Below, one piece after another: positions 7,497 through 16,707 of a DNA stretch of 64,000 nucleotides. This DNA is from Candidatus Saccharimonadota bacterium. GTDB lineage: Bacteria > Patescibacteriota > Saccharimonadia > Saccharimonadales > UBA4665. The DNA lies in assembly GCA_028286245.1 (NCBI GenBank), contig JAQBRY010000002.1, positions 268,779 through 332,778 of the forward strand, given 5' to 3'. Under the pieces are notes generated by a model. It saw only the letters and a program-made list of their open reading frames with translations, searched no databases and had not been told where the DNA came from. Both the position numbers and the translations under genes were made by a program. Position 1 is the first letter of the stretch; each line of letters starts with the position of its first letter.

Positions 7497-8231
7497 CTAA
7501 TTAGCGTCGCGCCGTAGGAACAGTATCCAAGCTATAAGCCAACCAAAGAACAGGTAGACAGTTACGGTCAGCGCAGCGTGGCCGTAACTTATATGCGGGC
7601 TTTTGGTAAGCACCGCATTCAGTGCATTGAATGGAAGATAAATTGTATTATCTCTTAACAGCAACGACAGTAGGCCTTCGACCGTACTTGGAATAATAAA
7701 CAGGCTCACCACGGCCGCAATCTGGTTACGAACCAGCGTGGCAATGAGCAGACTAATAACGGCGTATCCCCAGCCTCCAAAAATTATTCTCCACACCGTA
7801 TCGCTATAGGCAAACGACTGAGTCACCAACGAGTGTCCGGCTATATGAGCTCCAATGTTGCTAAAGAGCGCTGCTATAAGCGCGGCGGCAAGTATAAAGA
7901 CAATGGCAAAAATTGAAAGCGCTATAAACTTTGCGGCCAAGAACTTAGTGCGGCTACGGTTAGAGGTCAGCGAGTACAATATAGTGTTGTAGCGATACTC
8001 ATGCGTCATGAGTAAGATGCCGATCAGTGCCGGGAAAATGGACACTAAATTGATAATGTCTACAACGCTCCCCTGAAGCTGTAGCGGCGAGTGCAGCTGA
8101 GCAGTAGTTAGCTTAAAGCCGTTTGCGTAGCCGGCGCCTATCCCAATGATAATTACGGCGGTAGCCGATAGTACGTAGGTTGATCGTATCATAAAGAGCT
8201 TACGAAGTTCAGCTTTGAGTGCAGCCATCAT
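7497..8231 (-). CDS. ABC-2 type transporter permease
   Basis: This 244-aa protein has about six membrane segments, and the N-terminal MMAALKAELRKLFMIRST region is typical of ABC-2 permeases of the bacitracin/antimicrobial exporter type. The start ATGA overlaps the stop of the ATPase gene by four bases (8228-8231), so the pair is translationally coupled. Together they should form a homodimeric exporter with two ATPase subunits. The substrate is unknown; candidates in this family are peptides, lipids and antibiotics. Confidence 0.88.
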   Translation of the reverse strand: MMAALKAELRKLFMIRSTYVLSATAVIIIGIGAGYANGFKLTTAQLHSPLQLQGSVVDIINLVSIFPALIGILLMTHEYRYNTILYSLTSNRSRTKFLAAKFIALSIFAIVFILAAALIAALFSNIGAHIAGHSLVTQSFAYSDTVWRIIFGGWGYAVISLLIATLVRNQIAAVVSLFIIPSTVEGLLSLLLRDNTIYLPFNALNAVLTKSPHISYGHAALTVTVYLFFGWLIAWILFLRRDAN

Positions 8232-9139
8232 TTTGTGCCCCCTTGTTTTGTAGCATATTCCTGCGAATCTGCCGTGAGTTCCAGAAAGGCTTCTTCGAGA
8301 GAAGCTGCCTGTGGTGATAATTCATAGATCGGTAGACTCGCCTGGAAGGCAAGCTTTCCAATGGTGTCAGGTGTAGCGCCACTAACCTTTAGACCGCCAT
8401 GCAATTTGGTGACTGACAGTTTTTTAGTAACCAGTAGTTTTTCTAATGTCAGGAGCTTTGGTGAGCGAACAAACACCCCGGAGTGAGCGCTGCCGGCTAT
8501 AAGTTTTTCTACCGAAGTGTCGGCAATCAACTTACCCTTTCCTATTACTACAATATTATCCGCCATCAGTGACATTTCACTCAGTAAATGGCTCGATACA
8601 AAGACTGCATTACCCTTGTCGGCATAGTTTTTAATAAATTCGCGTAACCAGGCAATGCCTTCAGGGTCAAGGCCGTTTGCCGGTTCGTCTAGTAATAGGT
8701 ACTTTGGCTCGCCAAGTAGCGCCGCGGCAATGCCGAGGCGCTGGCTCATACCCAAGCTAAACTTGCCGGGTTTTTTCTTGGCAACATCTTTGAGCCCCAC
8801 GAGCTCCAGCACTTCTTCGACGCGACTATCCGGGATGCTGCCGGCTGCCGCCAGTAGCCTGAGGTGGTTACGGGCGGTTCGCGTCGGGTGAAAGGCTTTG
8901 GCCTCTAAAAGAATGCCGACTACTTGCGATGGCTTGGAGTAGTCTGATAATTTTTTGCCATCAAAAGTTGTGTGGCCCTGGCCATTATCAAGTCCCAGCA
9001 TGAGGCGCATGGTAGTGGACTTACCGGCACCGTTCGGCCCCAGAAAGCCAGTTACTTTGCCGGTTTCTACCGTAAAGCTCAGGTCATCAACTGCTAATTT
9101 CTTTTTATAGCGCTTAGTGAGATGCTCGGCATTAATCAT
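8228..9139 (-). CDS. ABC transporter ATP-binding protein (BcrA-like)
   Basis: This 303-aa protein has Walker A GPNGAGKS (residues 34-41), the signature LGMSQR (about 129-134) and Walker B YLLLDEP (147-153). It is followed by a C-terminal extension of about 80 residues that is common in BcrA-type ATPases. I place the start at 9139 (MINAEHLTKRY) rather than six codons upstream because TATACT stands exactly six bases before it. It provides ATP hydrolysis for the coupled permease encoded immediately downstream. Confidence 0.93.
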   Translation of the reverse strand: MINAEHLTKRYKKKLAVDDLSFTVETGKVTGFLGPNGAGKSTTMRLMLGLDNGQGHTTFDGKKLSDYSKPSQVVGILLEAKAFHPTRTARNHLRLLAAAGSIPDSRVEEVLELVGLKDVAKKKPGKFSLGMSQRLGIAAALLGEPKYLLLDEPANGLDPEGIAWLREFIKNYADKGNAVFVSSHLLSEMSLMADNIVVIGKGKLIADTSVEKLIAGSAHSGVFVRSPKLLTLEKLLVTKKLSVTKLHGGLKVSGATPDTIGKLAFQASLPIYELSPQAASLEEAFLELTADSQEYATKQGGTK

Positions 9140-9197
9140 GCAGTCAGTATAGCGCAAGCAGTAAATATTGCCGAGTAAAGTAGTTTTTACTTAATTA

Positions 9198-10073
9198 TTA
9201 TTTAATAAGTGCAAAACTATCTTCGATTTGCAGGTCGTATATCGTAGGGCCATTGGTCAGGTGGGCTGATTGTCCCAAGAGGAATACTACTACTTTATGC
9301 TGCTTGGTGTAATACCGCACGTCACTACGACCACCTTGGCAATCCTCCGGGTTATCGCAACTCAGCTTCAAATTCTGCCAACTGCCCTGCGGGTCAGTTG
9401 TTTTTGAAGCTATCTTTAGCGTTGCACTATTCTCAAACTGTGGTCGTATCTTACTAAGTATCTCGGAGTCATTGTTTGCTGATGCAACCAGGATGGGGAG
9501 CGTATCAAGCAGCACCCCTGCAGTGGGCGCATTGCTGGCGCGCACCACATCAACCGTAGTGTCTACTTTATGGCAGCCACCGTAGAACGTGTTTCCGGAC
9601 GATGTTGACGGATCCGTCAGCTGGCTGGAATAGGCCTGCGTCACGTAAAACGTGTCGGCATCTTCAACGACGGTCGTTGGCACAACGGCCGGTGCTAAAG
9701 CGCTGGTGGTGGGTGCGGGGATTTTATAACCATAGGTGTTATAGGCATAGTCCACAGTGGTGCAGGTGCCACTCTCCGTCAGGATGTTTTTGGGAACAGT
9801 AATCGAAAAGCCGTACGTTTTATTAGTGTACGTCTTAAAATCAGTGCCCGGGCCGTCACTAAAGGTTCCGATGTTTGTGGCGCTAGCCGTTGGTTTGTTG
9901 CTTGCTAGACTTTCGGAAACTTCGGTTGAGGTTTGATTGGCCGCATCCAGCGTTTGATCAGCGTTACTTTTGGCGCTGTAGACATACCAGCCCGTGACAC
10001 CAATAATTGCGATGAGCACTACTACCAAAACTGCCTCAGCATTTCGGAAATTCTTAGCTTTTGCCTTTTTCAT
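9198..10073 (-). CDS. Membrane-anchored extracytoplasmic protein, function unknown
   Basis: This 291-aa protein has a basic N-terminus, one membrane segment at about residues 14-33, a Ser/Thr-rich linker and an extracytoplasmic beta-rich domain containing the segment YGFSITVPKNI. The anchored YGF-SI-P pattern recurs in the 57144-57824 protein (FSFNLPSGW), which suggests a shared fold of the PsbP or lipoprotein-like type. There are several cysteines, four of them in two close pairs, so disulfides are likely. AGGGG precedes the ATG. I do not recognise a specific family. Confidence 0.7.
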   Translation of the reverse strand: MKKAKAKNFRNAEAVLVVVLIAIIGVTGWYVYSAKSNADQTLDAANQTSTEVSESLASNKPTASATNIGTFSDGPGTDFKTYTNKTYGFSITVPKNILTESGTCTTVDYAYNTYGYKIPAPTTSALAPAVVPTTVVEDADTFYVTQAYSSQLTDPSTSSGNTFYGGCHKVDTTVDVVRASNAPTAGVLLDTLPILVASANNDSEILSKIRPQFENSATLKIASKTTDPQGSWQNLKLSCDNPEDCQGGRSDVRYYTKQHKVVVFLLGQSAHLTNGPTIYDLQIEDSFALIK

Positions 10074-10131
10074 ACCACACCCCTATTAATTCTTATGTTT
10101 AGCATACGGCGGGCGCATATATTTAGCAACT

Positions 10132-10827
10132 CTAGCCTATCAAATGACCGATACCGTAGGTAATAGCCATAGCAATGCCGCCACCCACGAATACTCGTGC
10201 CGCCGCAATCCGCTTACGGCCACCGCCGACGTAGGCACCGATGGCACCGGAAACAGCCAAAGCTACCAGGGAGGCAATGGTTATCGACAAACCGCCGGTG
10301 TTGGTCGTAGATAGGACGGCCGCAAAAATAGGGATGGCTGAACCGAGCGAAAAGGCCGCCGCCGAAGCCACGGCCGCTTGAGTAGGATTTGATAGTGCCT
10401 CGTGGTCAATGCCAAGCTCATCTCGTGCGTGGGCAGCGACTGCATCATGGGCATGCAGCTGCTCGGCAACTTTTTGTGCCAATGCCTCATCCAGCCCACG
10501 CTGCCGGTATATATGCGCCAATTCTGCTAGTTCTTCGTCAGGATTTTCTTGGAGTGAGCGCCGTTCTATGGCAATGTCAGCTCGTTCTGAGTCGCGCTGC
10601 GAACTAACAGAAACATATTCGCCGGCAGCCATTGATAACGCTCCGGCCACCAAGCCAGCTATACCCGCCGTAAGGATAGTGCTGTCGCTTTGTGATGCGG
10701 CCAACACACCCAGCATCAAACTAGAAGTCGAAACAATACCATCATTGAGCCCAAGGACAGCGGCTCGCAACCAACCTGAGCGTTGCGACTTGTGCTCTTC
10801 GGCGTGGGGAGCTTTGTATACCTGCAT
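10132..10827 (-). CDS. VIT1/CCC1 family membrane protein
   Basis: This 231-aa protein has an N-terminal first helix with the family motif LNDGIVST, a second helix rich in Gly/Ala ending in SMAAGEYVSVSSQRD, a soluble acidic helix pair (about residues 80-150) like the metal-binding domain of VIT1 proteins, and three C-terminal membrane helices. The family moves Fe2+ or Mn2+ out of the cytosol. TACAAT lies exactly six bases before the ATG at 10827, so I use that start and not the frame opening 23 codons earlier. The -10 box overlaps the stop of the upstream HD gene. Confidence 0.9.
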   Translation of the reverse strand: MQVYKAPHAEEHKSQRSGWLRAAVLGLNDGIVSTSSLMLGVLAASQSDSTILTAGIAGLVAGALSMAAGEYVSVSSQRDSERADIAIERRSLQENPDEELAELAHIYRQRGLDEALAQKVAEQLHAHDAVAAHARDELGIDHEALSNPTQAAVASAAAFSLGSAIPIFAAVLSTTNTGGLSITIASLVALAVSGAIGAYVGGGRKRIAAARVFVGGGIAMAITYGIGHLIG

Positions 10828-10831
10828 AACC

Positions 10832-11452
10832 CTATTGTAACTGATGATCGCTGTAGAAGTGCTCTGGATTAGTGTCAAAAAGCGCCCGCAGCTCATCGTA
10901 ATACTTGCCTACCGCCGGGTGGCTATGGGCTTTTTGTTTGTGGCTGACAAGCTGTTGCTTATACTGGGCTTTGGTAATTTTGTGCTTCTCGCGGTAGTAG
11001 TAACCGTTGTCTTCCACGATAGTTAACAAGTTAATAAATTTATCGAGGGCGTATACGAACTTTGCTTCATTGCTGTCACGGCGTTCATATTCATTAATAT
11101 AGCGAAAAATGCTGGGAAACTGGGGAAACTCAGCCCTTAGTTTTTGCAAGGCAAGTTGTTCGCGTTCACCCTTGTTCGCTAGCATTGCTGCGTCAGCCCA
11201 AACCGATGTGTCACCGGCATACACTTCTACTAGGTCGTGCACCGTGGCAAAAATACTTACCTTACCAACGTCGAGTCTAGGATCAATCTCGTTGGCTACA
11301 CTAATCGCTAAAAACGACAGCGCCCAAGAGTGCTCGGCATCATTATCCGGGCGGTGATCGGGCAGCGGCAAGGGCATATCCCGTTCAAGTGTATGAAAAG
11401 GAATGATGATGGTACGAAAAAGCTGCTTAATATCATCGAGCGTTACTGCCAT
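10832..11452 (-). CDS. HD domain phosphohydrolase (YfbR-like)
   Basis: This 206-aa protein has the metal-binding residues of the HD superfamily in order: an upstream His, DNDAEHSW with the first conserved His (about residue 41), and TVHDLVEVYAGD carrying the HD pair (about 70-80). The layout is closest to YfbR/HDDC2-type 5'-nucleotidases acting on deoxynucleoside monophosphates. TATCAT lies seven bases before the ATG. A nucleotide-pool cleaning role is inferred from the family. Confidence 0.85.
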   Translation of the reverse strand: MAVTLDDIKQLFRTIIIPFHTLERDMPLPLPDHRPDNDAEHSWALSFLAISVANEIDPRLDVGKVSIFATVHDLVEVYAGDTSVWADAAMLANKGEREQLALQKLRAEFPQFPSIFRYINEYERRDSNEAKFVYALDKFINLLTIVEDNGYYYREKHKITKAQYKQQLVSHKQKAHSHPAVGKYYDELRALFDTNPEHFYSDHQLQ

Positions 11453-11490
11453 AGTACAAATGATAGCAGATACCTGATTGTGTTTTACGT

Positions 11491-12678
11491 TTACGGCTGT
11501 AAAACTATCTTGATTGCACCGTCCTCTTTTTTCTGAAAAATTTCATAGGCGTGCGGCGCATCGTCGAGCGACATATGGTGGGTGGCAAAACCATCAACAC
11601 CGAGCGGGTCATCGTCTGTAAGTAGCGGCAGGATATCATCGATCCAGCGCTTAACATTGGCCTGCCCCATCCTAAGTTGGATTTGCTTGTCAAACAACGT
11701 GTTCATAGGCATCGGATCCATCATACCGGCATACACGCCCACAATAGAAATCGTGCCACCACGCCTAACGACGTCAATGGCGTGGTAAAGAGCGTCTAAG
11801 CGGTCGATCCCGGCATTTTTAAACACTTTAGCTGCGGCCGTGTCAGGTAGCACGCCGGCGGCCGTTTGGGCAAACTTACCCATTGGAGATGCGTGGGCTT
11901 CTAGACCAACCGCATCAATAACGGCATCAACACCGCGGCCATCAGTCAACTGCTTTACGGCATCTACCAGGTCTTCGTCACTGAGTTCATTGGTGTTAAG
12001 CACCGTCACCCCGTGAGCCTCGGCCCTAGCTAAGCGCTCCGGTACCAGATCAATACCAATTACCGTACCCGCACCCAAATGCTTGGCAATCCGGGTGGCC
12101 ATGTCTCCGATTGGCCCAAGCCCAAATACTGCCACACTACCGCCTTCAGGAATGTGAGCGTATTGCACTGCCTGCCAAGCAGTTGGCAATACATCGGATA
12201 AATACACGAAGCGGTCGTCTGATGGCCCTTCCGGTACAATGATTGGCCCATAATCAGCATGCGGCACGCGTAAGAATTCAGCTTGGCCGCCGGGAACTTC
12301 ACCGTACAGCTTACTAAACCCAAACAGCGCGCATCCAGTGCCTTGGTCACGTACCTGCGTAGTTTCACACTGTGACTGCAAACCCTGTAAGCACATAAAG
12401 CATTTACCGCACGAAATATTAAACGGTATCACTACGCGGTCGCCTACTTTTATATTAGTCACCTTACTGCCCACTTCTTGGACGATGCCCATGGGTTCGT
12501 GACCGAGAATATTACCCTTACCCATGAATGGCCCGAATACTTCATATAGGTGCAGGTCCGAACCACAAATACCCGAACTGGTAATCTTAATAATTGCATC
12601 GGTCGGTTCTTGAATTACCGGGTCCGGTACTTCTTCTACCGTAATGTCTCTTTTGCCTTGCCAAGTCACTGCTTTCAT
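11491..12678 (-). CDS. Zinc-dependent alcohol dehydrogenase (glutathione-independent formaldehyde dehydrogenase-like)
   Basis: This 395-aa medium-chain dehydrogenase has the catalytic zinc site residues in SSGICGSDLHLYE and GHEPMG, the structural zinc cysteines CGKCFMCLQGLQSQC, and the Rossmann motif VFGLGPIG. Its length and C-terminal region match the glutathione-independent formaldehyde dehydrogenase branch. The start at 12678 (MKAVTW) is chosen because GGAGG lies seven bases upstream; the frame opens 12 codons earlier. It faces a divergent membrane-protein gene across an AT-rich promoter region. Confidence 0.92.
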   Translation of the reverse strand: MKAVTWQGKRDITVEEVPDPVIQEPTDAIIKITSSGICGSDLHLYEVFGPFMGKGNILGHEPMGIVQEVGSKVTNIKVGDRVVIPFNISCGKCFMCLQGLQSQCETTQVRDQGTGCALFGFSKLYGEVPGGQAEFLRVPHADYGPIIVPEGPSDDRFVYLSDVLPTAWQAVQYAHIPEGGSVAVFGLGPIGDMATRIAKHLGAGTVIGIDLVPERLARAEAHGVTVLNTNELSDEDLVDAVKQLTDGRGVDAVIDAVGLEAHASPMGKFAQTAAGVLPDTAAAKVFKNAGIDRLDALYHAIDVVRRGGTISIVGVYAGMMDPMPMNTLFDKQIQLRMGQANVKRWIDDILPLLTDDDPLGVDGFATHHMSLDDAPHAYEIFQKKEDGAIKIVLQP

Positions 12679-12867
12679 ATGGTCGCCTCCATTAATCTGT
12701 AGGCACTTTAACAAAGTGCCTAGCGTGCAGCTATAAAATAAGCCACAGTTACTTATGTTATAAAATGGTATTTAAACATTAGAATTACCCCTGTAAAGTA
12801 TGTGAATTTTTTCATAGTGTGAGCAATTTATTTCTTGTAGTGTACAGTCATAAATTAAGGAGGTCAT

Positions 12868-13239
12868 ATGAATATCACACTAACGAGAATGTATGCGATT
12901 CTAATTGGTGCATTAGGAATCATTGGACTGTTTGTAAGCGGGCACTTGTTCCAAATTATGAACACCGACATTGCAATCGACATACTACGAATTGTTTTGG
13001 CAGCATACCTAGTTTATGTTGGCTTTATGGCCAAGAGCGAAAAGATGGCAAGCACTGCCCTAATGATTGTCGGCGGTCTATACATCGTCATGGCGCTAGT
13101 CGGTCTCTTCTCTTCAACACTGGGCGGAATACTGCCCGCCGGCCTGACCGGCTTTGACATCGTATTCCACCTCGCTACCGGTCTATTGGCAGCTGGTGTA
13201 GCTATGCGTAAAACGCAGAATACTCACGCACACGCCTAA
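12868..13239 (+). CDS. Four-helix membrane protein (DUF4383-like)
   Basis: This 123-aa protein has four predicted membrane helices and a His-containing C-terminus (HAHA). The arrangement of short loops resembles DUF4383 proteins. A strong AAGGAGG stands six bases before the ATG, so this mRNA has a leader. A strong terminator follows at 13259. The function is unknown. Confidence 0.75.
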   Translation: MNITLTRMYAILIGALGIIGLFVSGHLFQIMNTDIAIDILRIVLAAYLVYVGFMAKSEKMASTALMIVGGLYIVMALVGLFSSTLGGILPAGLTGFDIVFHLATGLLAAGVAMRKTQNTHAHA

Positions 13240-13258
13240 GCGTAAGTATAGTAATACT

Positions 13259-13287
13259 AAAAAGAGGCTGCTAGGCAGCCTCTTTTT
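13259..13287. terminator. Intrinsic terminator, bidirectional
   Basis: A perfect 13-base stem AAAAAGAGGCTGC / GCAGCCTCTTTTT with a three-base loop has an A-tract on one side and a T-tract on the other. It ends the 12868-13239 gene on the plus strand and can stop the convergent 13312-13926 gene on the minus strand. Confidence 0.95.
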
Positions 13288-13311
13288 ATTTAGATAATCC
13301 CAGTTGCATGT

Positions 13312-13926
13312 TCAAGCTTCAACTTTTGGGCGCCGAGCCGTCAGCAGTACTCGGCTGAGGATAGTAAACAGGAGCAAAAGAGCTACGCAGTATAAGATAA
13401 CTCTTACGTAACCGCCCGGCTGCGAGGGATCAATGTAAGAATATGCATACCAGCTTGTCATTGCCCCACGAATGATTGAATACACGAGGAAGACGGCCGG
13501 GAATGCCAACCATGGCAAGGCTTGCTTAACCGTAATTTTGATAGTAGGCGGGTATAAAAACCAGTGAGTTATCGCAATTACCGGCAATACATAATGCAGC
13601 ATGATATCAACCCATGGCAGCAGCATGCCACCACCTCTATCACGGAGTATAAACCCAAAAATCAGTAAGACTACTGTCACACAAAGTACCGAAGAACCAC
13701 GGAGTAACTCATACTGCCTGGTTGCCCTTTTGTGATTGTAAACATTTGCTGCGCCGTACAGGAGCACCAAAGCGGCAAAAATACTCGCTAAGCTCGTAAA
13801 ATAGCTAAAAAAGTTAACAGCACCAAAGCCAGCATTCAGGCAGCGGACTAGTTGTCTGACAACAGCTCCGAGTGCTACCAAACCAAAGCCCAGCTGCACC
13901 ACGAACCCAATTGTCTTTTTATCCAT
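13312..13926 (-). CDS. Pr6Pr family membrane protein
   Basis: This 204-aa integral membrane protein has about six helices and carries the FFSYFT segment (residues 39-44) and LPVIAITHWFLYPP region typical of the Pr6Pr / FAR-17a-AIG1-like family. TACAAT lies exactly six bases before the ATG, so it is a leaderless gene. The function of the family in bacteria is not established. Confidence 0.8.
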   Translation of the reverse strand: MDKKTIGFVVQLGFGLVALGAVVRQLVRCLNAGFGAVNFFSYFTSLASIFAALVLLYGAANVYNHKRATRQYELLRGSSVLCVTVVLLIFGFILRDRGGGMLLPWVDIMLHYVLPVIAITHWFLYPPTIKITVKQALPWLAFPAVFLVYSIIRGAMTSWYAYSYIDPSQPGGYVRVILYCVALLLLFTILSRVLLTARRPKVEA

Positions 13927-13966
13927 AAGCGTATTGTAGCAAAGTTACTACGCTAATACGCTCTTA

Positions 13967-14140
13967 TTATTTCTTAGGGACTTTGCCACCTTCTTTGCGC
14001 GCCTCAGAAAGACCAATGGCGATGGCCTGCTTACTGCTTGTCACTTTTTTATCGGAATTTCCTGATTTAAGCGTACCCTCATGCATTTCGTGCATGGCTT
14101 TACCGACTTTTTCCTGTGCTTTTGGACCGAATTTGTTCAT
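13967..14140 (-). CDS. Small basic protein, DUF6496-like
   Basis: This 57-aa protein starts MNKFGPKAQEKVGKAMHEM and ends in a SSKQAIAIGLSEARK...KVPKK segment like DUF6496 proteins. The start at 14140 has GAGGG about eight bases upstream; the frame opens nine codons earlier without such a site. The function is unknown. Confidence 0.8.
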   Translation of the reverse strand: MNKFGPKAQEKVGKAMHEMHEGTLKSGNSDKKVTSSKQAIAIGLSEARKEGGKVPKK

Positions 14141-14249
14141 AATATTTCCCTCGTTTACTATGCACATTTTGCAGTAAAGGTTCTAAGCGCGCAGTAAGAA
14201 AGCCTACAAACATTTGGGCAGCGGTTGCGGCGCAAATTTACTGGTGACA

Positions 14250-14810
14250 TTACCCTTTTATAGCAAGTTTTTGCTTAATGGCGTTCACGAGTTCCGGAAA
14301 CTCCAACTTTTCTTTGTCACCACCAAAGTGGCCTTGATCATTAAACTCATAATAATCGGTGGCGAGCTGCTCGTGAATATAGTGCGCCTCTGCAATCGGG
14401 ATCCAGGGATCGTCAGTCGATGCGTACTGTACTATCCAGTTTTGGTGAGCCTTGATAGCCTCCCACTGCCAAGGGTCGTCGTAGTAACCGCTTAATTTTT
14501 CTGCTTCATCATCCAGATCCGTATAGCAAGCACCTACAAGCACGGACGCGTAAATAGGGTGCGACTCGGCGTAGCGCATAGCCGCAACCGCCCCGGAAGA
14601 GTGCCCAACCAGTATGGTATTTTCGTCGGCCTGCAGCACGTCTTTTAAGTGGGGTAGCCAGTATGATGCTCGAGCCAGTTCGTTGTCCGGCATCGTCTCT
14701 GCAATTACCTCTAGACCAGCAGCTTCAAGCTCGCGCTTAACCCAGGGCAACCATGAACTTTCGGCAGTTGATCCGTAGTTCCCGTGGATGAGTACTATCT
14801 TTGGCAGCAT
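14250..14810 (-). CDS. Alpha/beta hydrolase, RBBP9/YdeN type
   Basis: This 186-aa serine hydrolase has beta1 VLIHGN, the nucleophile elbow GHSSG (about residues 69-73), the acid in STDDPWIP and the catalytic His in GHFG near residue 160. Size and motif spacing match RBBP9/YdeN proteins. It starts 18 bases after pyrF, so the two genes are probably co-transcribed, although no metabolic link is evident. The substrate is unknown. Confidence 0.88.
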   Translation of the reverse strand: MLPKIVLIHGNYGSTAESSWLPWVKRELEAAGLEVIAETMPDNELARASYWLPHLKDVLQADENTILVGHSSGAVAAMRYAESHPIYASVLVGACYTDLDDEAEKLSGYYDDPWQWEAIKAHQNWIVQYASTDDPWIPIAEAHYIHEQLATDYYEFNDQGHFGGDKEKLEFPELVNAIKQKLAIKG

Positions 14811-14828
14811 GAGCGTATAACCTTTAAC

Positions 14829-15647
14829 TTAAGCAGCTAGAGCAAGGCCTTCTTTGACCTCTTCGGCAACAGCCTGAGCTGCCTCCGCCTTTGTCAGGCC
14901 GTAAGCCTTAGCATCATTAATAGCTCGGCCAATTACTACTAAATCAGCGCCCTGCTCAATCGCCTGCTTAGCAGTCGTGGTCCGCTTTTGGTCGGTCGCT
15001 TTAGTAGCAAATGCTGGCGTAATTCCTGGTACTACCGTTAGTAGATCGTCGAAGTCTTTGTTGGCACGGATGGCACTAAGCTCGAGCGAAGAACAAACTA
15101 TGCCGTCAAGCCCGGCATCTAGGGCCATGTAGGCAAATTGCACTACCTTTTTCTTGATTGCGTCTTTATCCTCTTTATCAATACCAAAGATTGACTCGCA
15201 GTCCTCACCGTCTAAGGAAGTGAGTACGGTAATTCCCAGCACTCCACCGATGCGTTCCCGGTCAGCTCTTTTAAAGACATTGCGTGTTTGGTCACGACCC
15301 TGGTCGCGGCCCTTGATTGCTGCTTCCAGCATTCTTTCGCCGCCGCTGGCATGCACCGTTATTAGTGATGAGCCGGACAGCGTGGCTTCGCGCACAAGGC
15401 CAGCTACAGTCTCGGGAATATCGTGGTACTTGCCGTCCAACATTGTATAGAGGCCATTTTCGGCAAGGGTATCTACCGCATGGTCGGTGCCTAATCTTTG
15501 GTGTAAGGCATTCGTTTTACCCATGCCAATAAAATCGCCTATCTCGTTGACCTGCGCCGTAGCTGCTTCCCAGCTCATGTTGTCTAAAGCTGAAATAACT
15601 CTGTCACCAGGTACGACTAACTGTTCTCGATAAATATTTGCCGACAT
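14829..15647 (-). CDS. pyrF: Orotidine 5'-phosphate decarboxylase
   Basis: This 272-aa TIM-barrel enzyme decarboxylates OMP to UMP. The catalytic D-x-K-x-x-x-D array is visible in MLDGKYHDIP (about residues 89-98), followed by a TVHASGG strand. The phosphate-binding end of the barrel is ADLVVIGRAI (about 234-243). AAGGGG precedes the ATG. A phosphoribosyltransferase that could act in the same pathway lies at 33937-34593, but no other pyrimidine biosynthesis genes are in the window, so salvage of host orotate or OMP is possible. Confidence 0.93.
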   Translation of the reverse strand: MSANIYREQLVVPGDRVISALDNMSWEAATAQVNEIGDFIGMGKTNALHQRLGTDHAVDTLAENGLYTMLDGKYHDIPETVAGLVREATLSGSSLITVHASGGERMLEAAIKGRDQGRDQTRNVFKRADRERIGGVLGITVLTSLDGEDCESIFGIDKEDKDAIKKKVVQFAYMALDAGLDGIVCSSLELSAIRANKDFDDLLTVVPGITPAFATKATDQKRTTTAKQAIEQGADLVVIGRAINDAKAYGLTKAEAAQAVAEEVKEGLALAA

Positions 15648-15707
15648 GTAAACCCCTTATCCACCCAGTTGTATTAGACACCAGTATGCTACTAGGCTAC
15701 CGGATAA

Positions 15708-16598
15708 TCAAGCTTGAGCTGCGCGTCCGGATCGAATATCTTCAAGGAGTGAATTTATCAGAGCTGCTTTATTCTGTAACGGTTTAACTCTGGTTTCAAT
15801 TTTCAGCTGATTAACGGCGGCGTAGTATTCTTCTAGACCTTCATTAACCTTATCTAACGCAGCCGTATAAACATTGGCTGTTGCTTCATTCACCAAACTT
15901 AAAGCTTCATCAATATCTGGGCCGGCACTTATTGCTGAGCGTATTTTTTGTAGATTTTTCTCCTGATCAACGCTATATGCAATTCGAGCTGCGACGTCTA
16001 AATCTCTCTGAGCTTCTTTTTCGAGTCGGTAAAGGCCCTCGGGAGTGACATCAAGGTTGGGACGTGTTTCTAGGTAAGCCTCACTCACTGGATGGTCGTG
16101 GAGAATGCCAGCCCAAGTCTCTATAGCCTCGGCCTGCGCATCATATTCTTCGGCCGATCGCTTAAAGCCGGAAAATTCCTGGTTTTCGGAAGGGGGTACA
16201 GGTGCTGACTTAAATGCGTCTTCTGCCACCTGCCTTTGTTCTATGGCAGCTGCTCGTTCCCCAGCTTTAGACGGAAAAATGCTTCTTGACGGGAGCGGCT
16301 CTGTGAGGAGAGATCTGTACGCATCCTGCTTATCATCCCTATTACGAACCAGCGCTGCATTAGTTCTACTTTCGTCACTGGCGACTGCCATATCCCAAGC
16401 CTTGCTTACGTCTTCTACCTGACTGCTTGCGTCATCGGTATCGGTTGGATCACCGGATTGTTCATTACTCGGATCCCTCTGCGGCGATTCCTCCCCGAAT
16501 TCATGGACCGTAATAGGGGTGTCTTGAGCAGTGACGTCTGGCTGTCCTTCAGCCTGTACTGGAACTTGATTTTCATGTTGTGGAAATTCTTCATCCAT
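15708..16598 (-). CDS. Hypothetical acidic/helical protein
   Basis: I do not recognise this 296-aa protein. The N-terminal 75 residues are acidic, Pro/Gln/Asp-rich and probably disordered. The rest is predicted helical with many Ala/Glu/Lys heptad-like runs, suggesting coiled coil. There is no signal peptide or membrane helix. I choose the start at 16598 (MDEEF) because the promoter (-35 at 16653-16658, -10 at 16630-16635) would place the transcription start downstream of the earlier candidate ATG codons. Confidence 0.65.
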   Translation of the reverse strand: MDEEFPQHENQVPVQAEGQPDVTAQDTPITVHEFGEESPQRDPSNEQSGDPTDTDDASSQVEDVSKAWDMAVASDESRTNAALVRNRDDKQDAYRSLLTEPLPSRSIFPSKAGERAAAIEQRQVAEDAFKSAPVPPSENQEFSGFKRSAEEYDAQAEAIETWAGILHDHPVSEAYLETRPNLDVTPEGLYRLEKEAQRDLDVAARIAYSVDQEKNLQKIRSAISAGPDIDEALSLVNEATANVYTAALDKVNEGLEEYYAAVNQLKIETRVKPLQNKAALINSLLEDIRSGRAAQA

Positions 16599-16629
16599 AC
16601 AAATATTTTTTATTTTAACCTTTCCCATT

Positions 16630-16658
16630 AAAATACACCGATTGGCCATCACAGTCAA
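16630..16658 (-). promoter_or_regulatory. Promoter of the 15708-16598 gene
   Basis: On the minus strand, TTGACT and TATTTT are separated by exactly 17 bases. Transcription should begin near 16623, leaving a leader of about 25 bases before the chosen ATG. Confidence 0.7.
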
Positions 16659-16707
16659 TTACTTACCATAACCATCATGAACTGCTGGAACCAACGAATG
16701 GAAGTAG

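Noticed and set aside
7470-7500. 11-codon plus-strand frame near 7470
   Set aside because: Too short, no start signal, and it ends in the permease stop region.
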